A stretch of 64,000 nt of DNA, taken from contig JAIRWC010000002.1 in NCBI GenBank assembly GCA_031253495.1, positions 29,308 to 93,307 on the forward strand, given 5' to 3'. Shown piece after piece: positions 28,783-37,292 of this stretch (its first letter is position 1; each line of letters opens with the position of its first letter). Below the pieces are notes generated by a model, which had not been told where the DNA came from, made no database searches, and saw only the letters and a list, made by a program, of their open reading frames with translations. The DNA comes from Oscillospiraceae bacterium. GTDB lineage: Bacteria; Bacillota; Clostridia; Oscillospirales; Ruminococcaceae. The translations under genes and the position numbers were made by a program.

Positions 28783-29310
28783 ATGAACGTTACCATCTCA
28801 GCGAAGAAAATGAATTTGGGCGAATCTTTCGCCGATTACGCGGACAAAAAACTGTCCAACAAACTCAACCGTTTTTTCGGCGAGGGAACCGAAGCGAAAA
28901 TCACCATTTCGGCAATTCGGGACATTATAACGCTGGAGCTTACCGTTAAGCACGACAATCTTATTTTCCGGGCGGAACAGACGGCCGCCGAAAAGACCGA
29001 CGCGCTCGACGCCTGCATCGACAGGATTGTGCGCCAAATCAGAAAAAACAAGACAAAGGTGGAAAAGCGGCTCCATTCCTCCGCGTTCAACGAGGCGTAC
29101 GGCGATGAAATCGAGGAACAGACCGAGTTTCGCGTCGTCAGGAAAAAGCAGTTCGTTCTGCGCCCGATGACGGTTGAAGAGGCTATTTTACAGATGAATA
29201 TGCTGGGGCACACGTTTTTTATGTTCAAGAACGGCGGTACCGGCGAAACCAACGTCGTTTACAAACGCGACGACGGAAACTATTCGCTTTTGGAACCCGT
29301 GAAAGACTGA
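28783..29310 (+). CDS. hpf: long-form ribosome hibernation-promoting factor
   Basis: MNVTISAKKMNLGESFADYADKKLSNKLNRFF...VVRKKQFVLRPMTVEEAILQMNMLGHTFFMFKNGGTGETNVVYKRDDGNYSLLEP. Confidence 0.95.
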   Translation: MNVTISAKKMNLGESFADYADKKLSNKLNRFFGEGTEAKITISAIRDIITLELTVKHDNLIFRAEQTAAEKTDALDACIDRIVRQIRKNKTKVEKRLHSSAFNEAYGDEIEEQTEFRVVRKKQFVLRPMTVEEAILQMNMLGHTFFMFKNGGTGETNVVYKRDDGNYSLLEPVKD

Positions 29311-29316
29311 AGTTAA

Positions 29317-29913
29317 ATGGATTTTATAAATATTCGCGTGTTTTTTTCAAAAACCGGGCGGGCGAAGTATATTTCGCATTTGGATTTGTACCGCGCGATG
29401 ACGCGCGCCGTTAAGCGCGCCGCGCTACCCGTATGGCTTACGGAAGGTTTCAACCCGCGTGTTTATATGACCTTCGCCCTGCCTTTGGCTCTCGGAATCG
29501 AAGGGGCGAACGAGTCTTTCGATATGCGCCTGACAAGGGAGCTGCCCTTTCGCGAGATTGCCGAAAGGCTTGATTTCGCGTTAAAAGGGGCGGAGGGGTT
29601 AAAGGTAAATTCGGCGGTCGCCCCCGTTCGCGACGCCGATGAAATTGAAAAGGCGGAGTACGAGATAACGTCCCCGCACCCGAAAGAATTGGCGGATTTT
29701 TTTTCTCGCCCGGAAATTATCGTTGAAAAGAAAACAAAAAAAGGAACGCGGGTTATCGACGCCAAACCCCTGCTTAAATGGGAAAACGGTTTTTTGACGC
29801 TCCCAGCCGGAAACAGGCTTAACATAAACCCGTGGAACGTGTTGGGCGGCGTTGAAACCGTCAACGTCATGAGAACGGCCGTCTTGTGCGCGGACGGCGG
29901 GGAATTTGCGTAG
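29317..29913 (+). CDS. DUF2344 / TIGR03936 family protein
   Basis: VFFSKTGRAKYISHLDLYRAMTRAVKRAALPVWLTEGFNPRVYMTFALPLALGIEGANESFDMRL. Confidence 0.88.
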   Translation: MDFINIRVFFSKTGRAKYISHLDLYRAMTRAVKRAALPVWLTEGFNPRVYMTFALPLALGIEGANESFDMRLTRELPFREIAERLDFALKGAEGLKVNSAVAPVRDADEIEKAEYEITSPHPKELADFFSRPEIIVEKKTKKGTRVIDAKPLLKWENGFLTLPAGNRLNINPWNVLGGVETVNVMRTAVLCADGGEFA

Positions 29914-29935
29914 ACGCGGACGTATAAGGTATAAA

Positions 29936-30015
29936 GGTTGAAAAACAAAAAAGGACGAATCACCATGCCGCAATTTTCATTGAGTTTTGCGCAGGGTGAG
30001 GCGGCATGGTCATAA
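29936..30015 (+). repeat. uORF/inverted-repeat element, copy 2
   Basis: ggttgaaaaacaaaaaaggacgaatcACCATGCCGC...GCGGCATGGTcataa; uORF 29965-30015 MPQFSLSFAQGEAAWS*. Confidence 0.9.
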
Positions 30016-30017
30016 TT

Positions 30018-31586
30018 ATGATAAAACTTTCCCCGCTCTTTTCGGACGGAATGGTTCTCCAAAGGAACGCGGACATAAAAATCTCGGGGCTTTCCGCCCC
30101 GGGCGATATCGTCGGGATAACCTTTCGCGGCGAACGCTTCACGGCGGAAGCCGACGAAGGCGGGGCGTGGGCTTGCCGAACGGGCAAATTCCCCGAAACC
30201 GCCGAGCCTTGCGAAATGACGGTCGTTTCAAAAGAAGGCGAGGTTGTTATCCGCGACGTCCTTGTGGGCGACGTTTGGCTCTGTTCGGGTCAGTCGAACA
30301 TGGAGCTGACTTTGGATCGCGTCCGCCACAACTACCCCCGCGAGTTGACCGCGACCGACCCGCTCATCCGGCAGTTAAAAGTCCCGCAGGTTTACAATTT
30401 CGACGCGCCCGTCGCCGAACGCGGGCTGTCGGATTGCGCGTGGGAGAGTTTTAATCCGGCGACGGCGCCGGGTTTTACGGCGGCGGGCTATTTTTTCGCG
30501 AAAAATCTGCGCGGGCGTTATAAAATCCCGATTGGCCTGTTCGCCTGCGCGGTGGGCGGAACGCCTGTCGCCGCTTGGATGAGCCGCGATATGCTGGAAA
30601 GTTTGAATTTAAGCGGCGACCTTGACGAAGCGGTCGAATGTCAAAGTCCCGGATACGTCGAAAAAATCTTAAGCGACTACGATTTATACGAGCGGGATTA
30701 TCACAAACGGCTGAACGAGGCGGACGAGGGGTTAAGGCAAGGGTTTATGAACGCTAAATACGACTGTTCGGGCTGGGAAGAGGTTTCGCTTTGCGCCCCC
30801 GTCGAAAAGTCCGGCTCTTACTGGTACCGCAAAACCGTCGAAATCCCCGAAAGCCTTTCCGGGAAAGAGGCGGCAATTTTCCTCGGAACCGCCGTCGATA
30901 TGGACGAGGTATTTATAAACGGCGGAAAAATCGGCGCGACCCATTACCGTTACCCCCCGCGGGAATATAAGTTCGTATTGCCGGAGGGGAAAATGACAAT
31001 AGCGGTAAGGTTGCTTTGCTTTAACGGTTCGGGCGGCTTTACGGCGGGGAAGAATTATTTTATCGCCGCCGAAACAAAGACGATAAACGTCGGCGGCGCG
31101 TGGAAACGCCGATTGGGCGCGCCGTTCGAGCCCAAAAAACCGCAGACGTTTTTCGCGTATAAGCCGACGGGGCTGTTTAACGGCATGATTTCCCCGTTGT
31201 CGAATTACGCCGTAAAAGGCGTAATCTGGTACCAAGGCGAATCCGACGCGGGCGAACCCTCGCGTTACGGCGAAAAGCTGACGGCCGTGATAAAGGGCTG
31301 GCGCGAGTTATGGGGGATTGAAGATATGCCGTTTTTAATCACGCAACCCGCGTATTACGGTTATACCGGAAACGCGGACTGGGAAATACTCCGCGAACGG
31401 CAAAAATTATGCTTATCCCTCCCGAACACGGGTCTTGCCGCCGCGTATGATTTGGGCGAACACAACGACCTCCACCCGCAAAACAAGCGCGATATAGGCG
31501 AACGCTTAGCGCGGCTCGCCTCGCGCGTAGCCTACGGCGAAAGACTCCCGCCGAATATGTTTGAGATGTACAACCTTTTAAAATGA
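30018..31586 (+). CDS. sialate O-acetylesterase-like SGNH protein
   Basis: MIKLSPLFSDGMVLQRNADIKISG...GDVWLCSGQSNMELTL...VIWYQGESDAGEPSRY. Confidence 0.88.
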   Translation: MIKLSPLFSDGMVLQRNADIKISGLSAPGDIVGITFRGERFTAEADEGGAWACRTGKFPETAEPCEMTVVSKEGEVVIRDVLVGDVWLCSGQSNMELTLDRVRHNYPRELTATDPLIRQLKVPQVYNFDAPVAERGLSDCAWESFNPATAPGFTAAGYFFAKNLRGRYKIPIGLFACAVGGTPVAAWMSRDMLESLNLSGDLDEAVECQSPGYVEKILSDYDLYERDYHKRLNEADEGLRQGFMNAKYDCSGWEEVSLCAPVEKSGSYWYRKTVEIPESLSGKEAAIFLGTAVDMDEVFINGGKIGATHYRYPPREYKFVLPEGKMTIAVRLLCFNGSGGFTAGKNYFIAAETKTINVGGAWKRRLGAPFEPKKPQTFFAYKPTGLFNGMISPLSNYAVKGVIWYQGESDAGEPSRYGEKLTAVIKGWRELWGIEDMPFLITQPAYYGYTGNADWEILRERQKLCLSLPNTGLAAAYDLGEHNDLHPQNKRDIGERLARLASRVAYGERLPPNMFEMYNLLK

Positions 31587-32992
31587 AAACTTCAATGAAA
31601 AAACTTGTCGTCCCCGCCGTTTTTCTCGCCGCCGCCTTAACCGCGTTTTCCCCCGGTCTTTATCGGACGGCGGTTGACGCGGATTATCAAAGCGGGCTTT
31701 CGCGCCGTAACACCCTCGCCACGACGGGGGACCCGGCGCGTTATTCGGTTTTCACCGCCGACGGGAATAAAATCACCGCCAAGGGGTTCTACGGCGGCGA
31801 CGTCGTTTCAAACTTTGAAATCGTCGCGGATTTCAGAAAGGTTTCCCTTGAGTTCAAACCGCTTTCAGACGGCGCGTACACCGCCGTTTTCGAAGGGATT
31901 CCGAGTTACGCGAGCCATGCGTATATAAGGCTTACGATGAAATCGGGGTTTGTGTACAATTACCGCGTCGAATACGGCGACGGTTGGTTTTTCGGCGATA
32001 ACGGCTTAGCCGACAAAAACGGCGAAATCGTGGAGAACCATACCGACGTCGGCGAATTTTTATCGGCGCTGTACCTCGTCAACGTCGACGGAACGGCGGA
32101 GACCGCCGACGAAACCCTTTTCCGCATAAAGTCGCTTACCGACGGGATAATCGCGGGACTGGAAAACGATTACGATAAAGCGCGCGCCATTTCCGGCTGG
32201 GTCGCCGATAATATCTACTACGATTCCGACGCCCGCGAAAACGACGTAAGCCTTGACGTAATCGCGCTTAACCGCGTACTTGACGTTTCCCGAACCACCT
32301 GCGCCGGTTACGCCAACCTAACCGCGGCCATGCTTGAGGCGGCGGGAATAAAAGCGGTAACCGTCATAGGGAACGCGGTTAACATCAGCGAATACGAAAC
32401 CCTCCTCACCGCGAACCGCCATCACGAATGGACGGCGTTTTGGCACGGCGCGGAAAATCGTTGGGTAATGCTCGATTCCGGCTGGGACAGCGGGAACGTC
32501 TATAAAAACGGCAAGTATAACGCCAAGAGCAACCCGCGGAAATATTTCGACATATCGCCGCTTGCTTTCTCGCAAAACCACCGCGCCGAAAAAGCCGAAT
32601 ACCGCTCCTATTTCAGCGCGCCCCTCTACTACGCCTCCCTTGAGGAAACCGTTCCGGAAACGACGACCGGCGAACCGCCGCAACCGACGGCGGCGGACGA
32701 ACCGTCCCCGCCGCAATCCCATTCTTCCGAAACGGAAAAGACAAGCGGGCTTCCCGCGTTTTCGCAATCCGAAACCGTTGAAGAGCCGACGTCGGGAGAC
32801 TCCGCCGACAAAGAACTCCCGACGTTGGTTCCGCCCGCCGAACCGGCAAAAACGAGCGAACCGAGCCGGACCGATTATCCCGAACCCGCGTTCGCCTCCG
32901 ATTTGCCCCTGCTTATAACGGTCGGGGCGCTTTCGGCGGGCGCGGCGATTACCGGAGCGGCGTTACTGTTTAAGATAAACAAAAGGAAATAG
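31583..32992 (+). CDS. transglutaminase-like domain protein with N-terminal signal and C-terminal TM
   Basis: TTCAGYANLTAAMLEAAGIKAVTVIG...HHEWTAFWHGAENRWVMLDSGWDSGN; C-term LPLLITVGALSAGAAITGAALLFKINKRK. Confidence 0.82.
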   Translation: MKTSMKKLVVPAVFLAAALTAFSPGLYRTAVDADYQSGLSRRNTLATTGDPARYSVFTADGNKITAKGFYGGDVVSNFEIVADFRKVSLEFKPLSDGAYTAVFEGIPSYASHAYIRLTMKSGFVYNYRVEYGDGWFFGDNGLADKNGEIVENHTDVGEFLSALYLVNVDGTAETADETLFRIKSLTDGIIAGLENDYDKARAISGWVADNIYYDSDARENDVSLDVIALNRVLDVSRTTCAGYANLTAAMLEAAGIKAVTVIGNAVNISEYETLLTANRHHEWTAFWHGAENRWVMLDSGWDSGNVYKNGKYNAKSNPRKYFDISPLAFSQNHRAEKAEYRSYFSAPLYYASLEETVPETTTGEPPQPTAADEPSPPQSHSSETEKTSGLPAFSQSETVEEPTSGDSADKELPTLVPPAEPAKTSEPSRTDYPEPAFASDLPLLITVGALSAGAAITGAALLFKINKRK

Positions 32993-33087
32993 CGCCGCAT
33001 ATAACGAACCCGCGCTCCGTCTTTACCGGAACGCGGGCGTCGACATTAAAACGTTCATATCGTGATTTTTTATGAAATCCCCTCCCG

Positions 33088-33336
33088 TTAATCCGCCAAA
33101 TAGCTTTTAACGAGCATCTGCAAAAGTTCGTCGCGGTCAACGTGCCTGATAAGGCTCCTCGCGTTGTTGTATGTGGTGATATAGGTGGGGTCTTCCGACA
33201 GAATATAGCCCACGAGCTGGTTTATGGGGTTGTAACCTTTTTCCCGCAGGGCCTCGTACACGGTAATAAGTATTTCCCTCATTTCGTTTTCGCGTTCATT
33301 GTGAACCGAGCCGAAAGCGATAGTCTTATCAATCAT
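33088..33336 (-). CDS. ireB: IreB family regulatory phosphoprotein (UPF0297)
   Basis: [62 protein letters not shown]. Confidence 0.92.
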   Translation of the reverse strand: MIDKTIAFGSVHNERENEMREILITVYEALREKGYNPINQLVGYILSEDPTYITTYNNARSLIRHVDRDELLQMLVKSYLAD

Positions 33337-33495
33337 AACAATCTCCTTTGCTTGTTACAGCTTATACATTGTAATTATATACTAAAATGACGAATTATAC
33401 AAGCCTTTTTTATTTATTTTTTTATTTTTTTGTCTAAAAGGTACGTTTTTTATATTTTTTTCAAAAATTTATGTATAATTTATAAATAATTACCA

Positions 33496-33524
33496 TTGAA
33501 TTATTAAATAAAAAATGTTATAAT
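33496..33524 (+). promoter_or_regulatory. sigma-A type promoter (TTGAAT-17-TATAAT)
   Basis: TTGAAT 33496-33501, 17 nt, TATAAT 33519-33524, upstream of the 33558 CDS. Confidence 0.75.
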
Positions 33525-33557
33525 ACCTATGACTTATATTTTTAAGGGGGATTTCCA

Positions 33558-34940
33558 ATGGCCGAGAAACAACAAAAGCAGAGCGCGCAGAGCGGGGTTT
33601 TCAAAACCGTTCCGATGGGTTTTGATAAGAGAGAAGTCAACCTTTATATAAAAGACTTGATAAAAAAGAAGGATGAGGAAGCCGAGGAGCGTATTTCCAA
33701 GGAAATTCTCAAGCATCAAAACTCAAGCGGCGGCGGGGACGGTTCCGGGAAAATCGCCGAACTGACCAAAGAGCTTGAGGCCGCGCGCGAAAAATGCTCA
33801 AAACTTGAAACGCGCTGCTCAAATATGCAAACCAATTTGGACCGCGTTTCCGACGAGCTTGAAAAAGCGAAGAGCCAAGGCGGCGGCGGGGGCGGGGGCG
33901 GCGGCGCGAAAACGGTTAAAGCGGCGAAAGCCGAAGCCGATAAAATCATTAACGACGCCAAAAGCCAAGCGGCGGAAATCATCGGGAACGCCAAGAAAAA
34001 ATCCAAATCCGCGAAATCGGGCGCGGGCGGCGGAAATCCGGAATCGTTCAAAACCGTTATCGCCAAGTTGGACGAAGGGAAAAAACAGCTTGACGGCGCT
34101 TATTTCGCCATTTCCGCTTTGTTTGAGGCCGCCGCCGCCGCCGCGAAGAGCGGCGCGGATTCGGCGGGCGCCGCATCCGTTTCCGAAAGTTACGCCGAAC
34201 CGGCGGTCGCGGCTAACGTCCCCGAAAAAAGCGATGAATTCGGCGAATTTGCCGACTTCGCCGTCGGCGATTCCGCGAACGTTTCGTCAAGCGGCGGCAT
34301 GAGCGACGAATTCAGCGAATTTGCCGACTTCGCCGTCGATGATTCCGCGAACGCTTCGTCAAGCGGCGGCATGAGCGACGAATTCAGCGAATTCGCGGAT
34401 TTGGCGATTGACGGCGATTCCGCCGGGGGCGACGAATTCAGCGAGTTCGCGGCTTTCACGGTTGACGGCGATTCCGCCGAGGGCGAAACCGCTCCCCCGC
34501 TTGTCAAAAAAGATAACACCGGCGAATTTTCGGAAGAGTTTCAGGAGTTAATGCTTTCCCCCACCGCGAAATCCGTTAAGGGCGAGAACCTGACCGAGAA
34601 GGACGTGGTTAAAACTCAGGATAAAGGCGCCGACCTTGACGAAAGCCTGTTTGAGATGATGCTTTCCCACGACGTCGGCGCGCTTAAAGCGACGCGAAAC
34701 GACGACGGCGGGTTTTCTATCTCCGGCGCGGGCGGGACGTTTAGGAACGCGGGGGACGTTACGCTTGACGCGCCGCCCAAAAGAACGTCGAGACCGCCCG
34801 CGGCGGCGAGCGAAAAAACAATCGTCGGTATTCCGCCCGACCCGCAGGATTTGATGTGGAACTTCGATATTGACGAAGACGCGGAAGAAGACGAGGATAT
34901 GGTTTCCGACAATATTGAAATTTCGGATTTGCTGATGTAA
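33558..34940 (+). CDS. DivIVA-like N-terminus/coiled-coil protein with acidic repeat tail
   Basis: VFKTVPMGFDKREVNLYIKDLIKKKDEEAEERISKEI, coiled coil, poly-Gly linker, then SDEFSEFADFAV repeats. Confidence 0.65.
   Translation: MAEKQQKQSAQSGVFKTVPMGFDKREVNLYIKDLIKKKDEEAEERISKEILKHQNSSGGGDGSGKIAELTKELEAAREKCSKLETRCSNMQTNLDRVSDELEKAKSQGGGGGGGGGAKTVKAAKAEADKIINDAKSQAAEIIGNAKKKSKSAKSGAGGGNPESFKTVIAKLDEGKKQLDGAYFAISALFEAAAAAAKSGADSAGAASVSESYAEPAVAANVPEKSDEFGEFADFAVGDSANVSSSGGMSDEFSEFADFAVDDSANASSSGGMSDEFSEFADLAIDGDSAGGDEFSEFAAFTVDGDSAEGETAPPLVKKDNTGEFSEEFQELMLSPTAKSVKGENLTEKDVVKTQDKGADLDESLFEMMLSHDVGALKATRNDDGGFSISGAGGTFRNAGDVTLDAPPKRTSRPPAAASEKTIVGIPPDPQDLMWNFDIDEDAEEDEDMVSDNIEISDLLM
34230..34480 (+). 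repeat. 72-bp in-frame tandem repeats (SDEFSEFADFAVDDSANASSSGGM)
   Basis: Two near-identical 72-nt units (34230-34301, 34302-34373) followed by two degenerate partial units. Confidence 0.85.
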
Positions 34941-34945
34941 ATTCC

Positions 34946-35503
34946 ATGAAAATAACCGTTGACCAACTCAAAGAAATCGCGCCGTCCCTTAAAATGGGCG
35001 ACAGGGTGTCGCTTTTCGGATACGTTTACACCGCGAGGGACGCGGCGCATCGGCGGATGGCGCGGCTTGCCGAGAACGGCGAGCCGCTGCCGTTCCCGAT
35101 TGCGGGGGCGGTGATTTATTACGCCGGACCCACCGACGCCCCGCCCGGCGCGATAATCGGTTCCTGCGGTCCGACGACGTCGGGCAGAATGGACGCTTTC
35201 ACACCCGCTTTGCTTGATATGGGGCTAATCGCGACCATCGGAAAAGGACAGAGAAGCCCCGAGGTAATCGAAGCGGTCAAACGCAATAATGCCGTTTATC
35301 TGTGCGCGATAGGGGGGGCCGGCGCACTTGCCGCCCGGTACGTGAAATCGTGTGAGACCGTCGCGTTCGACGACCTCGGTTGTGAAAGCGTCAAGAAGTT
35401 AGGGTTTGAAAATTTTCCGCTGATTGTCGCCGTCGACTCGGAAGGTCGTGATATTTTTACATTTGGCAGGGAAAAATATGGCGGAATTTTTGTGCAAAAT
35501 TAA
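34946..35503 (+). CDS. Fe-S type fumarate/tartrate hydro-lyase beta subunit (fumarase C-terminal domain)
   Basis: GAVIYYAGPTDAPPGAIIGSCGPTTSGRMDAFTPALLDMGLIATIGKGQRSPEVIEAVKRNNAVYLCAIGGAGALAARYV. Confidence 0.92.
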   Translation: MKITVDQLKEIAPSLKMGDRVSLFGYVYTARDAAHRRMARLAENGEPLPFPIAGAVIYYAGPTDAPPGAIIGSCGPTTSGRMDAFTPALLDMGLIATIGKGQRSPEVIEAVKRNNAVYLCAIGGAGALAARYVKSCETVAFDDLGCESVKKLGFENFPLIVAVDSEGRDIFTFGREKYGGIFVQN

Positions 35504-35573
35504 CATTTTTTTTCATATAAAAACCGATATTGTGCGAAAAAGTTAGAATTTTTATTTTTTTTTTGTAATTTCA

Positions 35574-35602
35574 TTGACAATGAAAAGGCATAATGTTACA
35601 AT
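35574..35602 (+). promoter_or_regulatory. sigma-A type promoter (TTGACA-17-TACAAT)
   Basis: TTGACA 35574-35579, 17 nt, TACAAT 35597-35602. Confidence 0.75.
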
Positions 35603-35619
35603 TTTCTTGGGTTAGGTAG

Positions 35620-36264
35620 GTGAGAACCGTGGCCGAGCTTGACGTCAGCGGGTTGTCCGACGAGCGGTTACCGACGGAAGGACTGTCCGACGAACAGTTA
35701 CTGGCGAAAGGGTTGTCCGGCGAACAGTTGTCGGCGGAAAGCCGCGAGACTTCCGCCCTGTTTCTCCGCTATGCCGAACTTGTTAAAATCAAGGCGTTCA
35801 AAGCGGGGAAATTGTTCAAAGCGTCGGCGTCGGATACGGAAGATTTTGTTTCGGAGGGTTTTTTGGGGTTGCTTTCGGCGGTCAGGACGTATGATGAAGA
35901 AAAGGGGAAATTTTTTTCATACGCGAACGCCTGCATCAATAACCGAATAAGGGCTGCCGTTTCGGCGTGCAAGAGCAAAATAACGGCGAACGACGGTTTT
36001 GACGTTTCCGTAATTCCCGACGTGCGGTTTACCGAAGAACTTGTCATTGACAAAATTGACGGGGCTGAAATTTCAAAGCGGCTTAACGGGGTTCTTTCGG
36101 GGACGGAATTAAAGGTGTTCAACCTTTATTTACGTTCTTACAGTTACGGCGAGATAGCCTCCCGCCTTTCGCTGAGCGTGAAAGCCGTTGACAACGCCCT
36201 TTCCCGCGCCCGTGTGAAGCTTCGCAGACTATACTCCCCGAATAACCGCCAACAGCCAAATTGA
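35620..36264 (+). CDS. sigma-70 family RNA polymerase sigma factor
   Basis: DTEDFVSEGFLGLLSAVRTYDEEKGKFFSYANACINNRIRAAV (region 2) and GTELKVFNLYLRSYSYGEIASRLSLSVKAVDNALSRARVKLRRLY (region 4); GTG start. Confidence 0.87.
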   Translation: MRTVAELDVSGLSDERLPTEGLSDEQLLAKGLSGEQLSAESRETSALFLRYAELVKIKAFKAGKLFKASASDTEDFVSEGFLGLLSAVRTYDEEKGKFFSYANACINNRIRAAVSACKSKITANDGFDVSVIPDVRFTEELVIDKIDGAEISKRLNGVLSGTELKVFNLYLRSYSYGEIASRLSLSVKAVDNALSRARVKLRRLYSPNNRQQPN

Positions 36265-36331
36265 CCATGGTAGCTTAATTTCCAGAGCGTTGTTTTTTAC
36301 AAAGGTGTCGGTGCAAATCCGTCCGAGGTCT
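36263..36331 (+). other. degenerate tRNA-like sequence
   Basis: D-arm-like TAGCTTAATTTCCAGAGC, T-arm-like GTCGGTGCAAATCCGTC, and terminal GACC...GGTC pairing; anticodon arm too short (TTGTTTTTTACAA) and D-loop GG absent. Confidence 0.3.
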
Positions 36332-36358
36332 TAAAAATCCAAAGTTGAGGTAAAACAA

Positions 36359-36634
36359 ATGTACGAAGACAAGACCCTCCAGTGCAAGGACTGCGGCGCG
36401 GATTTCGTGTTCACCGCCGGAGAGCAGGAATTTTACGCGGAAAAAGGTTTCGTAAACGAACCGCAACGCTGTAAAAATTGCCGCGACGCGAAGAAGAACA
36501 TGATGAGAAGCAGAGAGCCGTTCATCGCGGTTTGCGCGGAATGTGGCGGCGAAGCGAAACTGCCTTTTAAACCGCGCGACGAAAGGCCGGTTTACTGCAG
36601 CGAATGTTTCGCGAACAAAAGAGAAAGCGTTTAA
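36359..36634 (+). CDS. zinc-ribbon protein (CxxC-x17-CxxC type)
   Basis: LQCKDCGADFVFTAGEQEFYAEKGFVNEPQRCKNCRDAKK...CAECGGEAKLPFKPRDERPVYCSECF. Confidence 0.87.
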   Translation: MYEDKTLQCKDCGADFVFTAGEQEFYAEKGFVNEPQRCKNCRDAKKNMMRSREPFIAVCAECGGEAKLPFKPRDERPVYCSECFANKRESV

Positions 36635-36671
36635 TCCCGTTTAACGGTTTGATAAAGCGGTTTCAAAAATC

Positions 36672-36698
36672 ACCTCCCGTTAAGGGAGGTTTTTTTTA
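36672..36698 (+). terminator. Rho-independent terminator (ACCTCCC-GTTAA-GGGAGGT + T8)
   Basis: Perfect 7-bp stem followed by a T run. Confidence 0.85.
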
Positions 36699-37214
36699 TT
36701 TATAAACGATTTTATCCATGCTCAATTTGTCGTTTACGCCCAGATAAAACCCCAGCCAACAACTTACGGCGGTCAGCCCGTAGAAACCCGCGAACACGAA
36801 CGGCGCGAACGCGAAAAGCTCTCTGTCGCTCCCCGATAAGAGCAAGGACAGCGGATAAACCGCTCCGTTCACAAGACGATAAACGCCGACGTTCATAACG
36901 CCGGTCAAAAGCAAAACGAAAGGAATCAGCATGATTGCCCATAAAATCAGCCCTATTACCGCCCAGCGGTACTTGGGGACCGTTTCGACGCGCTTGTTGT
37001 GAAGCAGCGCCCGTTCCCGAACACCGTCCTTATACGCGGGGGTGAACACGAGCGAAAGGTATATGACCGCCGCGAAAACGGCGGCGACGCCCATTATCGC
37101 CCTGACCTGCGCGAAAGAGGCGAGCGACAATGTCATAATCGTCGCCAAGAGGTTCCCCATTATCATATAACCCAACGCGGGCATAAACAGTTGCGCGAAC
37201 GATTTTCTCCGCAT
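36696..37214 (-). CDS. multi-pass membrane protein of unknown function
   Basis: 172-aa ORF with four to five hydrophobic segments. Confidence 0.6.
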   Translation of the reverse strand: MRRKSFAQLFMPALGYMIMGNLLATIMTLSLASFAQVRAIMGVAAVFAAVIYLSLVFTPAYKDGVRERALLHNKRVETVPKYRWAVIGLILWAIMLIPFVLLLTGVMNVGVYRLVNGAVYPLSLLLSGSDRELFAFAPFVFAGFYGLTAVSCWLGFYLGVNDKLSMDKIVYK

Positions 37215-37242
37215 AATGCCGTTTCCTGTCTGTTTTTATGGT

Positions 37243-37281
37243 CGTTTAAACTCAAAACGCCTCGCGTTTCGGATTTAAACG
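37243..37281. repeat. Dyad intergenic repeat family B, copy 2
   Basis: Reverse strand gcaaccccgtTTAAATCCGAAACGCGAGGCGTTTTGAGTTTAAacgac matches copy 1. Confidence 0.6.
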
Positions 37282-37292
37282 GGGTTGCGATT

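Noticed and set aside
29936-30015. Idea that repeat copies 1 and 2 bound a composite transposon carrying the Hsp70/AAA operon
   Set aside because: Copies 3 and 4 occur elsewhere, all sit at gene starts, the enclosed segment includes core genes such as hpf, and no transposase lies inside.
36301-36330. Possible cobalamin riboswitch (GGTGCAAATCCG)
   Set aside because: Only the short motif matches; no B12-box partner elements nearby, and the flanks fit a tRNA-like layout better.
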